Shown here: positions 7,169-15,050 of the stretch, one piece after another
Position numbering within the stretch: the stretch's first letter is position 1
How the letters are laid out: each line of letters starts with the position of its first letter
Assembly: GCA_038198445.1 (NCBI GenBank)
Contig: JBBPZZ010000148.1
Coordinates: 1-31,538, forward strand
DNA from: JACDDK01 sp038198445
Lineage (GTDB): Bacteria > Actinomycetota > Rubrobacteria > Rubrobacterales > Rubrobacteraceae
Length of the DNA stretch: 31,538 nt
Direction: 5' to 3'
The notes under the pieces: model-generated
What the model was told of the DNA's origin: nothing
What the model saw: the letters and a program-made list of their open reading frames with translations, nothing else
Databases searched by the model: none
Program-made: the position numbers and the translations under genes

Positions 7169-9004
7169 GTGCGAACCGTGGGCTTGTTGACGATCTTTTC
7201 CCTGCTCCTTTCCAGCCTGTACCTGGGCCTCTCCGGCCCTGCATATAGCGAACCATCCGCCTCTCCGGTGGTCCTCATCCTTGTGAAGCAGGGTCTGACC
7301 TGGAACAGCGTCGAGAACGACCCCGGACTTCAACGTACATTCGACGAAGGCTCGGCCGCCAGCCTCTCGACCGCCCAGGGAGCGAAGCCTGCGGACCCCC
7401 GGATGGGCTACGTCTTTCTCGGCGCGGGCTCCCGTGTCGATACTTCAGTCTTGCCGGAGAAGCTGCCGGAGCGCCGGGGGGGGATCCCTGGCGCGTTCCA
7501 GGGACCCGCCTCGACCGTCCATCCTGGCGCCCTCGGCGACGCTCTCAAGAGGGATCATGCGCGGGCGGCGGCTGTGGGAGAGAGAGCATCCCTGGTCGTC
7601 ATGGACTCTGAAGGACAAGTTCCGTTCGAGTATAGCGATAGCAAGCCGGAGGCCCATCTCGAAGACGCACTCCGGCGCGGCGCGAAGTTCGTTGCGGTGG
7701 AAGTGGACGGACCACGGGAGGCAGCCAAGGTCTCAGCCGCCATCCATGAGAAGAGCGCCTTTGTAGCCATCGCCGCCCCGAACGCCAACGCTGGCTCACC
7801 GAATCTGACCCCGTTCGCCACGAGCAGCCCGCATGGCGTCCTCTACTCTCCCGGCACACGCACAAGGGGTCTCATAAGCAGCGAAGACGTGGCGCCGACG
7901 CTGCTCGCGCGGATGGGCCTCGCGATCCCGCCGGAGATGAGCGGGAGAACGGCCGGCGTCCGTCCCGGAGACGTCGAAGAGGTAGTGCGGTACCAGGAGC
8001 GCATCTCGTTCGTGGCCGCGAAGAGGCCCTGGGTGTGGACGCTTGTCGGCGGCGTAGCCATTGTCGCTTTGCTCCTGGCCGGTATCCTGGGTGGAAGTCG
8101 GGGCATCAGGCTGCTGATCCCGGCTATCGCCGCCCTGCCCCTGGGCGCCCTGCTGACCGCCGCGGTGCCTCTGACGAACATTCCGGGCGTGGCGGCCCTG
8201 ATCCTGCTCTTCGCCGGAGGAGCGGCCGCCCTGTCCTGGAGGCTCTCGAACGAGACGTTTGATGCGTTGGGCGGCGTAATGCTTGCGACCGCCTTCTTTA
8301 TCGTGGTGGACGCCGCCGCTGGCGGCAAGCTCATGGGGCTATCCATAATGGGCCACAACCCGGCCTCCGGTGCCCGCTTCTACGGCATTGGGAATGAGTA
8401 TTCGGCGATTCTGGGCGGGGCGCTGACTGTTGGAGCGGCCCTCATGGCCGCCCGCAAGCCCTCGTTCGTCCGGGCGCTCCCGGTAGTTGGGGTACTCGCG
8501 GTGCTCTCCGTTGGGCTGCCGACGATGGGCGCGGACGTGGGCGGCTCGCTGGCCCTCGGTTTCGGTTTCGGGCTTACGATAGGGCTGCTACGCGAAGAGG
8601 AACTCTGGAAAGCGGGCCTCTGGGCGGCGGGTGGTCTATTCTTCGCGGCGGCGCTGTTCTTGCTCGGTGGACTCTTCTTCCCCGAGGCTTCTCATGGCAC
8701 GCGGGCGGCGAGTGGGGAGTCGGGATTGTATGAGATCGTGGCCCGCAAGCTGCTCTTGAGCCTCGGGCATCTCCTCAACCCGGTGTGGACCGCGGTCCTG
8801 GTTGCCGAGCTCTGGATGATCCACGCAGGATGGCGGATGGCGCGCGGTTCAGTGCTCACAAAGGGAATCCTCGGGGCGGTGGCGACCGCTGGCGCGATGG
8901 GGGCTTTGAACGATTCCGGCATTATCGCGACGATCATCACCCTCGCCCATCCGGCGGCGGCTTGCGTAACTATTCTGATGTCGAAAGAGGAGCGAAGATC
9001 GTAA
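7169..9004 (+). CDS. Polytopic membrane protein with N-terminal alkaline-phosphatase-like domain, uncharacterised
   Basis: 611 residues from GTG. A signal peptide or anchor (about 1-27, ending near PAYSEP) is followed by a roughly 250-residue outside domain. That domain starts SPVVLILVKQGLTW and ends with ISSEDVAPTLLARMGLAIPPEMSGR, which resembles the C-terminal part of alkaline-phosphatase-superfamily proteins, where a product or metal loop is followed by a target and its lifetime. I do not see a full set of metal ligands, so enzymatic activity is uncertain. From about residue 288 to the end there are nine to ten hydrophobic segments. Between them lies a conserved-looking GHNPASGARFYGIGNEYSA loop, known to me from uncharacterised proteins of other Gram-positive bacteria. 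Next come a lipid glycosyltransferase and a flippase-like gene, so a role in envelope lipid or polymer handling is a reasonable guess. Confidence 0.75.
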   Translation: MRTVGLLTIFSLLLSSLYLGLSGPAYSEPSASPVVLILVKQGLTWNSVENDPGLQRTFDEGSAASLSTAQGAKPADPRMGYVFLGAGSRVDTSVLPEKLPERRGGIPGAFQGPASTVHPGALGDALKRDHARAAAVGERASLVVMDSEGQVPFEYSDSKPEAHLEDALRRGAKFVAVEVDGPREAAKVSAAIHEKSAFVAIAAPNANAGSPNLTPFATSSPHGVLYSPGTRTRGLISSEDVAPTLLARMGLAIPPEMSGRTAGVRPGDVEEVVRYQERISFVAAKRPWVWTLVGGVAIVALLLAGILGGSRGIRLLIPAIAALPLGALLTAAVPLTNIPGVAALILLFAGGAAALSWRLSNETFDALGGVMLATAFFIVVDAAAGGKLMGLSIMGHNPASGARFYGIGNEYSAILGGALTVGAALMAARKPSFVRALPVVGVLAVLSVGLPTMGADVGGSLALGFGFGLTIGLLREEELWKAGLWAAGGLFFAAALFLLGGLFFPEASHGTRAASGESGLYEIVARKLLLSLGHLLNPVWTAVLVAELWMIHAGWRMARGSVLTKGILGAVATAGAMGALNDSGIIATIITLAHPAAACVTILMSKEERRS

Positions 9005-9316
9005 GCGGGCCATGCGAGCGACATCGCTTGCTTTAACTACGATTTAACTGCTTCCACGTAGACAAGCGCGATGGTAGTCTCTAATATGCGAATTCGGAAT
9101 GAGAAGCATACAGGGCGCTCGCTCAGGGGGCTGACGCGTAACGGACTATCAATTCTTCCCACGGGTGGCCTATGCGGTGAGGAGACCTCGTCCTCGAGTG
9201 AGACCCCCACACCATCGTCGCCTCGTCCACGGTGGCGTTTGGAACCTCCCGCGCTCATCGTTCGTAAAGATAGAGCAAGCAGTCAACGGCCGCGAAAACT
9301 CCAGACGGGCGCCTGA
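9005..9316 (+). other. 312-base intergenic leader region
   Basis: No gene is supported here. A plus-strand frame at 9071-9316 is rich in Arg, Ser and Pro and overlaps the promoter, so I take it as a shadow. The region contains the promoter at 9059-9087, after which about 220 bases would be an untranslated leader for the glycosyltransferase gene. I looked for known riboswitch cores and recognised none. No strong hairpin with a U-tract was found. Confidence 0.5.
9059..9087 (+). promoter_or_regulatory. Sigma-70 promoter for the glycosyltransferase operon
   Basis: TAGACA (9059-9064) and TAATAT (9082-9087) are separated by 17 bases, with the start expected near 9094. Both boxes differ from consensus in only one or two positions. 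It is the only good promoter between the preceding membrane protein gene and 9317. Confidence 0.6.
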
Positions 9317-10468
9317 ATGAACGTCGCGGAAGACAAACCCACGATCCTCTTCGCCACCGTCGCCGTCGGCGGCGGTCACGTGGCGACGGCCAGGGCCATG
9401 TCCGAGGCCATCGAACGCTACTATCCGGGTCGCTTCGACCTGCCCGTCTCGGACTACATGGAGGACCTGGGAGTCGATGGGATCGACCGCCGGCACAAAG
9501 CCTTCTGGCGCTGCGCCCTACGCTACCCGACCATAGCGCGAACCGGTCAGCGGCTTATAGACACCTTCCCGAGGACGACCGTGGCAGGACAACGGCTCTT
9601 AGTCAGGGAATTTTCGAGGACCGCGGCTGATGTGTTGAAAGAGGAACCTCCGCTGCTCATCGTTTCTAATCATGGTTTGATCACGTCCGGACTCGTGGAG
9701 TCCAAACGCCTCTACGGCCTCAAAGTCCCGGTCCTCACCTACGCTACCGAACCATACAACATAAGCGCCTACTGGGCGGACCCGCTGGCGGACCACATAG
9801 TAGTGCCTTCGCAAGATGTCCGAAAAGACCTCGTAAACATGGGCGTTCCCGCCGATAGGGTGGCGGTCGTCAGCTATCCGGTGCGGCAACCGTTCCTGAA
9901 CGCTCCTTCCAAGACGGAGGCGCGCGAACGTCTGGGCCTGGAGAACCGTTTTACCGCCCTCGTCTCCCTGGGCGGCGAGGGACTGGGTGGAGACCCTCGT
10001 TGGGTGATTCAGGCTCTTCTCAACTCCGAACTCTCACCCCAAACAATCGTCATTACGGGCCGCAACAAAGCACTAAGCAGCAGTCTGCGTAGGCTTCAGA
10101 GGCCAGGGCTAAGGGTCGAAGGCTTCGTGGAAGACATGGCCTCTTACCTGGCGGCGAGCGACGTGATCGTCGGCAAGGGAGGCCCCGCGTCGGTATACGA
10201 AGCCCTGGCAGTCGGTCGCCCAGTGCTGGCTACCCGCTACGCGGGGCTCAACGAGCTGGGCGTGGTGCGCTTCGTCGAGCGCGAAGGCTTCGGACGCTAC
10301 GTGAAGACCCCGGCGACGCTCTTAGAGGCGATAGAGGGTTACGCCTCCGACCCGAACTTGCTCGAAGAGGTCGCGCATCGGAGCGAACAACTCGAGCTCA
10401 CCTCGAAGACGGAGGCGCTTGCTCACTACATTGTCCGATACGCTCTGAATGGCGGGACCGGCGCGTGA
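9317..10468 (+). CDS. MGDG synthase-type processive diacylglycerol glycosyltransferase
   Basis: 383 residues, GT-B fold, GT28-like. The N-terminus has FATVAVGGGHVATARAMSEA, the glycine-rich acceptor-side loop with the conserved His of monogalactosyldiacylglycerol synthases and UgtP-type enzymes. The C-terminal half shows SLGGEGLGGDP, ITGRNKALSSSLRRL and the nucleotide-sugar site VIVGKGGPASVYEALAVGRPVLATRY. Such enzymes transfer a hexose from a UDP-sugar to diacylglycerol at the cytoplasmic membrane face. The next gene overlaps it by 20 bases and encodes a flippase-like membrane protein, so the two are cotranscribed and could make and move one glycolipid. Start ATG 9317 directly follows a TGA in another frame and lacks a strong ribosome site. 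Confidence 0.9.
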   Translation: MNVAEDKPTILFATVAVGGGHVATARAMSEAIERYYPGRFDLPVSDYMEDLGVDGIDRRHKAFWRCALRYPTIARTGQRLIDTFPRTTVAGQRLLVREFSRTAADVLKEEPPLLIVSNHGLITSGLVESKRLYGLKVPVLTYATEPYNISAYWADPLADHIVVPSQDVRKDLVNMGVPADRVAVVSYPVRQPFLNAPSKTEARERLGLENRFTALVSLGGEGLGGDPRWVIQALLNSELSPQTIVITGRNKALSSSLRRLQRPGLRVEGFVEDMASYLAASDVIVGKGGPASVYEALAVGRPVLATRYAGLNELGVVRFVEREGFGRYVKTPATLLEAIEGYASDPNLLEEVAHRSEQLELTSKTEALAHYIVRYALNGGTGA

Positions 10469-11501
10469 ATTGCTAAAGCGCATCATCGTCATGCTCGCCC
10501 TGAGCCTGGGGCTCGGGTTGGGCGGACTCTATCTGGCGGCGGGCGGCGCCCTCTTCAGGGCGGACACATACCGGATACAAGAACCGAGCTTTTCGATCTT
10601 CTTGGTCTTCCTTGCCGCGCTGATCATGCAGTGGTCCGCGCCGGCGGTCAAGATTCAACTACTGTGCATGAGCCAGGGCATCTCCATGCCCTACCGTCCG
10701 GCCCTCTACACGCATCTCGTCGGCGTATTCGGGGCGGCAATCACACCGAACAACGCGGGTGGGGTCCCGACCACCGTCGCGGCGCTGGGGCGTCTTGGCG
10801 TGCCGCTCGGTAAAGGAATCGGCGTCATAGTGCAGATATTCGTCCTGGATCTCATCTTCTTCTCCTGGACGGCGCCGCTGGGAATTGGTTACCTGATCTA
10901 CTCAGGGACCATCCACCTGCCCGTTATCTCGAACATCCTGGCTTTCGCGGCCGTGATCCTGGCGATTGCCGCGGCCGTCATCCTGACCCGCTACCCGCGG
11001 GTGATCGTGCGCCTCATCCTCACGATGGCGAAGTGGCCGCTCTTCCGACGCTTCGACTCCCGGATGCTGAAGGCGGCCCGCGATTACTACCGGAGCGCCA
11101 ACGCCTACCTGAACATGCCCGTATCCTACTGGCTCACGCTTCATCTGGTGACGGCGATCGGTTGGATTTCGGGGTTCGTGGTCCTCTGGGCGCTCCTGCA
11201 ACTCTACGGGATCGGGGCCGGTCTTCTGACAACCCTCGCGCTCCTGAGCAGCATCACCCTGATCTCCAACTTCATTCCTACCCCTGGAGGCTCCGGCTTT
11301 ATAGAAGCGGCGGTGAGCCTGAGCGTCGGCACGGGCGTAGGAAGCGTGGCCGCCGCCGTTCTCGTCTGGCGGCTGGCGAGCTTCTACCTCATCTTCGTGC
11401 TCGGTCCGCCGGCCGGCTGGCTGCTCTACCTTTCGCCTCCGGTAGTGTTTCCGAAGGGGAGCGAGACAACCCGGAAGCCCGCGCCAGAAAAGCGTCTCTA
11501 A
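10449..11501 (+). CDS. Lysylphosphatidylglycerol synthase TM-region / flippase-like (YbhN, UPF0104) protein
   Basis: 350 residues with about eight transmembrane segments and the family signatures HLVGVFGAAITPNNAGGVPT (about residues 88-107) and NFIPTPGGSGFIEAAVS (about 275-291), the two re-entrant-like loops typical of the LPG_synthase_TM family. These proteins are the flippase portion of MprF and, as stand-alone forms, are proposed to move lipids or glycolipids across the cytoplasmic membrane. The ATG overlaps the end of the glycosyltransferase gene by 20 bases, which implies translational coupling. The 3' end runs 113 bases into the convergent SDR fusion gene, so the last 37 codons of both genes share DNA. 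Confidence 0.9.
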   Translation: MAGPARELLKRIIVMLALSLGLGLGGLYLAAGGALFRADTYRIQEPSFSIFLVFLAALIMQWSAPAVKIQLLCMSQGISMPYRPALYTHLVGVFGAAITPNNAGGVPTTVAALGRLGVPLGKGIGVIVQIFVLDLIFFSWTAPLGIGYLIYSGTIHLPVISNILAFAAVILAIAAAVILTRYPRVIVRLILTMAKWPLFRRFDSRMLKAARDYYRSANAYLNMPVSYWLTLHLVTAIGWISGFVVLWALLQLYGIGAGLLTTLALLSSITLISNFIPTPGGSGFIEAAVSLSVGTGVGSVAAAVLVWRLASFYLIFVLGPPAGWLLYLSPPVVFPKGSETTRKPAPEKRL

Positions 11502-13275
11502 CGGCGGTAGGCAGCATGGACATGACTCTGGCGGGGACCGCGTCCAGGGTCGCCAGCTTCCTTCGGGAGACCCGCCGCGAGAGCGCCGACCGGACGATGA
11601 AACGCGCCACTTTCTCCGGGCTGGTGGCGGTCGTGGTCCCCCATAGCGGGCTGTCGAGGAAACCCTGGAGGTAGCTGCCCCAGCCATCGCGCGAGGTGGA
11701 GATCTCCTCTTTCAGCGCCGCCTTCGCGCGTTCGGCGAAGGGCGTCTTCATCGCGCCGGGCTCTATCACCATGACTTCCACCCCCCAGGGTTTTAACTCC
11801 ATCCGCAAGGCGTCGGAGATGGCTTCGAGTGCGTACTTCGACGCGGAGTAAGCGCCCATGAAAGGCGTTACGATAAAGCCGTTGGTTGAGGTAACGTTGA
11901 CGATCCTGCCCCCTCCCCGCCGCCGCATCCCCGGCGCGACCGCCCGCGCCAACCGCAGCGGGCCGTAAGCGTTGACATCGAAGTGCAACTCCACATCCTT
12001 GAACGGCTGGCTCTCCAGGGCGCCCGGCTTCGCCAGGCCCGCTACGTTCACCAGGAGATCCGGTGGTCCGCTCTCGGCCTCGATCTCACCTAACGCCTCT
12101 GCGATGCTCTCCTCCGATGCGACGTCCAGCGCCAGCGTGTGGACCTTTCCTCCTCTGAGGTCTTCGAGCCGGGTCCTCTCAAGGTCCGCCGCCCAGACGG
12201 TGATCCCTTCGTCACCGAGTTCCCGGACCACCGCCCGGCCAAGACCACTGGCCGCACCGGTAACGAGCGCCACCGAGGGACGCTTCAGCAGACCTTCGCC
12301 ACGCAGCCAGTTCTCCGTCTCTCGCATCCCTTGTTCCAGACTGAAATCCGGCTCGAACCCGAGGACCTCACGAGCCTTCTCGCCCGAGAAGGTCGCCCGG
12401 CTCGTCACCACGCCGACCATCTCCGCGACGGCGCGGGGCCGTCGTCCCAGCGAGCGCTCGGCGCGCTCCCCCGCTCCTGCTCCGGCCAGTGCTATTCGGG
12501 CCGGGATACGCCGTAGCCTGGTCCCGGACATCGAAGCATAGGCGCCGAAAAACTCGTTCCAGGTGCGCGGCCCCGCCCCGATGTTGAACACCTCTCCGGC
12601 GGCCCGCGGCTCGAAGCCCGCGAGTTCGAAGGCTTTCGCCACGTCGTCCACGTAGACAGGGTCGACGAGGTCTTCTCCGTCGCCCACGATGGCCGGTAGT
12701 CCTCGGTAGATAGCGGCGAACGGCGCCTCCGTCCACGAGGGAGACTCGGGGCCGTAGATCATGGTCGGACGCAAGATAGTCAACTCGACGCCAACTTCTC
12801 CCGCCTCTTGCTTCGCCGCTTTCTCGGCTTCGATCTTGGTGTCGCCGTAGAGATCGCCCACGCTCCAGAACGGCGTCTCCTCCGTAATATAGCCCTCGCG
12901 CACCGGCCCGTAGACCACGATGCTGCTCGTGAGCGCCACCCTCCGGACGCCCGCCGCCGCGGCGACCCGCACCACGTTGGTCGCCCCACCGACGTTGACG
13001 GCGAAGGCGAGCTTTTCGTCGAAAGGCTTTCCCATCCAGGCCGCCAGGTGAAAGACGACCTCACAACCCCGTACCAGGGCTTTCAGCGCCTCGGTGTCGC
13101 GCACGTCTCCTGAAACCGGCGTCGCCCCCAGTTCACGCAGCCGGGCGGCATCGGTCTCGTTGCGGACGAGGGCCTTCACCGTATGGCCGCGCCGCAAAAG
13201 ACGCCGCACCAGCGCCTTTCCGAGGGAACCTCCGGCCCCCGTGACCGCGACGGCCGCCGGTGAAGTCTCTGTCAT
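11389..13275 (-). CDS. Double short-chain dehydrogenase fusion (extended SDR plus classical SDR)
   Basis: 628 residues, twice the usual SDR length. The first half (about 1-315) is an extended, epimerase/3-beta-HSD-like SDR: VTGAGGSLGKALV cofactor loop, SGDVRD, LTSSIVVYG, and the catalytic YGDTK. The second half (about 330-600) is a classical SDR: VTGAASGLGRAVV, LLVNVAGLAKPG, IVNVTSTNG and catalytic YSASK. Both active sites look intact, so one polypeptide may carry out two redox or epimerase steps on a related substrate, perhaps a sugar or a lipid. The ATGA overlap (4 bases) with the upstream GT4 gene shows one operon, dut-GT4-SDR. A polar, Arg-rich tail follows the second domain. It overlaps the convergent flippase gene. 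Confidence 0.9.
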   Translation of the reverse strand: MTETSPAAVAVTGAGGSLGKALVRRLLRRGHTVKALVRNETDAARLRELGATPVSGDVRDTEALKALVRGCEVVFHLAAWMGKPFDEKLAFAVNVGGATNVVRVAAAAGVRRVALTSSIVVYGPVREGYITEETPFWSVGDLYGDTKIEAEKAAKQEAGEVGVELTILRPTMIYGPESPSWTEAPFAAIYRGLPAIVGDGEDLVDPVYVDDVAKAFELAGFEPRAAGEVFNIGAGPRTWNEFFGAYASMSGTRLRRIPARIALAGAGAGERAERSLGRRPRAVAEMVGVVTSRATFSGEKAREVLGFEPDFSLEQGMRETENWLRGEGLLKRPSVALVTGAASGLGRAVVRELGDEGITVWAADLERTRLEDLRGGKVHTLALDVASEESIAEALGEIEAESGPPDLLVNVAGLAKPGALESQPFKDVELHFDVNAYGPLRLARAVAPGMRRRGGGRIVNVTSTNGFIVTPFMGAYSASKYALEAISDALRMELKPWGVEVMVIEPGAMKTPFAERAKAALKEEISTSRDGWGSYLQGFLDSPLWGTTTATSPEKVARFIVRSALSRRVSRRKLATLDAVPARVMSMLPTAVRDAFLARASGLSRSPSETLPEAKGRAASRPADRARR

Positions 13276-14471
13276 AGTCCCATCCTTTCGAGCGGCTCTC
13301 CGGATCTTTCCACGCTCCCGGACCGGAGGCCGGTTAAGTCCCGGTAGACCTCTTGCAGCCCGCGACCGCTCTCGCGAACGTCGTGGCCGCGCGCCGCTCT
13401 TTCGGCATTTCGCTGCAGACGCTGTAGCTCGTCTGGCTGGCCGAGCAAGCTGCTGATGCTCACGGCGGCCTTTTCCAACGATTCCGGACGATAGCAGACG
13501 CCGCAGTCAGCCTTTTGTACCATCTCCCCGACCGCGCTGGTCTCGACATCGGCGGCTACCACCGCGCACCCCTGGGCCATGGCCTCTAAGGTGGCGATGC
13601 TCTGAAGCTCGGTCGGCGAAGGCATGAGGAATAGATCGCTGGCCGCCAGCAGGTCCTGTTTCTCGTTGCCGGACACGTACCCCAGGAAGCGTATCTCATC
13701 CGTCAGTCCGAGCCACGCGGCTTGCCGCTCCAGAGTCTTACGCAAAGGTCCCGTCCCCGCCACGGCTAGACGCACGTCCGTCCTCAACCGGCGAAGCTCC
13801 GAGAAGATGACGAGCAGGTCTTCGGGACACTTCTCGTGCGTCAGTCGTCCCATGTAAGAGAGTAGGTATCGTCTACCGGACAGAAGACGCCGCCGCATGG
13901 ACGCGGCCCGCTCTCTCTCGGCCGTCCCACGTACCGGCAGGTGAATGCCATTTGAGACTACGTAGATCGGACGCCGCGTGTAGCGGCGCGCCAGACGGGC
14001 GGCGAAGTCGGTTGGCGCGACCAGGCGATCGGGCCGCTGGTAGAGATACCCGTACCAGGTTCGTAGCGCGGCTCTCACGAAAGGACGCAGCAGGCGGAAG
14101 TGCAGGGTCGCGCTCTCCTCCTGGGTATGAAAACCTATCACGGAAGGCACGCCCTTGCGTCTGGCGAAGCGTAGCGTTCGGAGCGCCAGCGGTGTTGGGG
14201 TATTGATCTGGACGACATCCGCCCAGTCGAGGAGAGCTTTTATCTTCCCCGCCTCCGGGAAGGCGACGTGCGTCTGCTTCTCGCCGGGACGCCACACCGG
14301 CAGTCTTTCGACCGTCACGCCGGTCGGCGGCATGGTAGGTGACGCCTCATCTCCAGCCAGGACCCGGACCTCGTGACCGAGCGCGAGCAGCGCCTCGATG
14401 TGTCCCTCGGTGGCGGCTGCCTGACCTCCGTACCCCGGATAGAGGTCATCGGCGACGAAGGCGATACGCAT
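13272..14471 (-). CDS. Glycosyltransferase family 4
   Basis: 399 residues, GT-B fold. The N-terminus MRIAFVADDLYPGYGGQAAA is the acceptor-side start of GT4 enzymes. The C-terminal nucleotide-sugar domain has YMGRLTHEKCPEDLL, AGTGPLRKTLERQA, IRFLGYVSG and FLMPSPTELQSIATLEAMAQG, with the E-x7-E motif at ELQSIATLE. It is probably a cytoplasmic or membrane-associated transferase of a sugar to a lipid or polysaccharide; close relatives include mannosyltransferases of phosphatidylinositol, but the donor cannot be told. The ATG is 2 bases after the dut stop codon and the stop overlaps the SDR fusion start by 4 bases. Confidence 0.92.
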   Translation of the reverse strand: MRIAFVADDLYPGYGGQAAATEGHIEALLALGHEVRVLAGDEASPTMPPTGVTVERLPVWRPGEKQTHVAFPEAGKIKALLDWADVVQINTPTPLALRTLRFARRKGVPSVIGFHTQEESATLHFRLLRPFVRAALRTWYGYLYQRPDRLVAPTDFAARLARRYTRRPIYVVSNGIHLPVRGTAERERAASMRRRLLSGRRYLLSYMGRLTHEKCPEDLLVIFSELRRLRTDVRLAVAGTGPLRKTLERQAAWLGLTDEIRFLGYVSGNEKQDLLAASDLFLMPSPTELQSIATLEAMAQGCAVVAADVETSAVGEMVQKADCGVCYRPESLEKAAVSISSLLGQPDELQRLQRNAERAARGHDVRESGRGLQEVYRDLTGLRSGSVERSGEPLERMGL

Positions 14472-14473
14472 AC

Positions 14474-14926
14474 TCAGGAGCCCGAGGAGCCGAAGCCGCC
14501 CTCGCCTCGTCCGTCGCTCCCGGTCTCCAGGAATTCGACCTCGGCGAACGCCGCCGCCGCGGCCCGCACGAGGACCAGTTGGGCTACCCTCATCCCCACC
14601 TCGACCGTGAATGCCTGATCCCGGTCGTGGTTTATGAGAGGAACCTTCAGTTCACCCCGGTAACCAGAATCTATGAGACCGGGCGTGTTGACTAGAGAGA
14701 TGCCGTGCCTGACGGCGAGTCCGCTGCGCGGCAGCACCAGGCCCGCGTAGCCCTCCGGTATGGCGACCGATATGCCGGTCCCCACCAGCGCCCGGCTGCC
14801 GGGCGGCAGCCCCACTTCCTCCACGGAGCGCAGGTCGTAGCCCGCGTCACCGGTGTGAGCCTGGGCAGGCTCTCGCGCCTCCGGATGGAGCCTGCGGAAA
14901 GAGATCTTTATACATTCAGCGCTCAT
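14474..14926 (-). CDS. dut: dUTP diphosphatase
   Basis: 150 residues, trimeric dUTPase length. It hydrolyses dUTP to dUMP and PPi, keeping uracil out of DNA and feeding dTMP synthesis by ThyX, which is also in this window. The five family motifs appear in order: AGYDLRS, PRSGLAVRHGI, NTPGLIDSGYRGELKV (catalytic Asp), MRVAQLVLV, and the C-terminal GRGEGGFGSSGS that closes over the substrate. It is the first gene of the dut-GT4-SDR operon. A -10-like TAAGAT (14936-14941 on this strand) lies 9 bases before the ATG, and there is no Shine-Dalgarno. Confidence 0.97.
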   Translation of the reverse strand: MSAECIKISFRRLHPEAREPAQAHTGDAGYDLRSVEEVGLPPGSRALVGTGISVAIPEGYAGLVLPRSGLAVRHGISLVNTPGLIDSGYRGELKVPLINHDRDQAFTVEVGMRVAQLVLVRAAAAAFAEVEFLETGSDGRGEGGFGSSGS

Positions 14927-15038
14927 ACCGGGCGCATCTTAGCACCTGGAAGCCCCCGGCTTCCGGCAGTCAGCGTTTCCGGGATCATACGCTACCGTCT
15001 CCAAAATCCGACAACTGATAGATGACAAGCTGAAATGC

Positions 15039-15044
15039 TATTCT
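15039..15044 (+). promoter_or_regulatory. Candidate leaderless -10 box of metG
   Basis: TATTCT sits exactly 6 bases before the metG ATG, with no Shine-Dalgarno between or before. No -35 match is seen at 16-18 bases. It fits a leaderless transcript. Confidence 0.45.
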
Positions 15045-15050
15045 AAAGCC

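Noticed and set aside
9071..9316. 81-codon plus-strand ORF before the glycosyltransferase
   Set aside because: Overlaps the -10 box, has no ribosome site and has low-complexity Arg/Ser/Pro composition.
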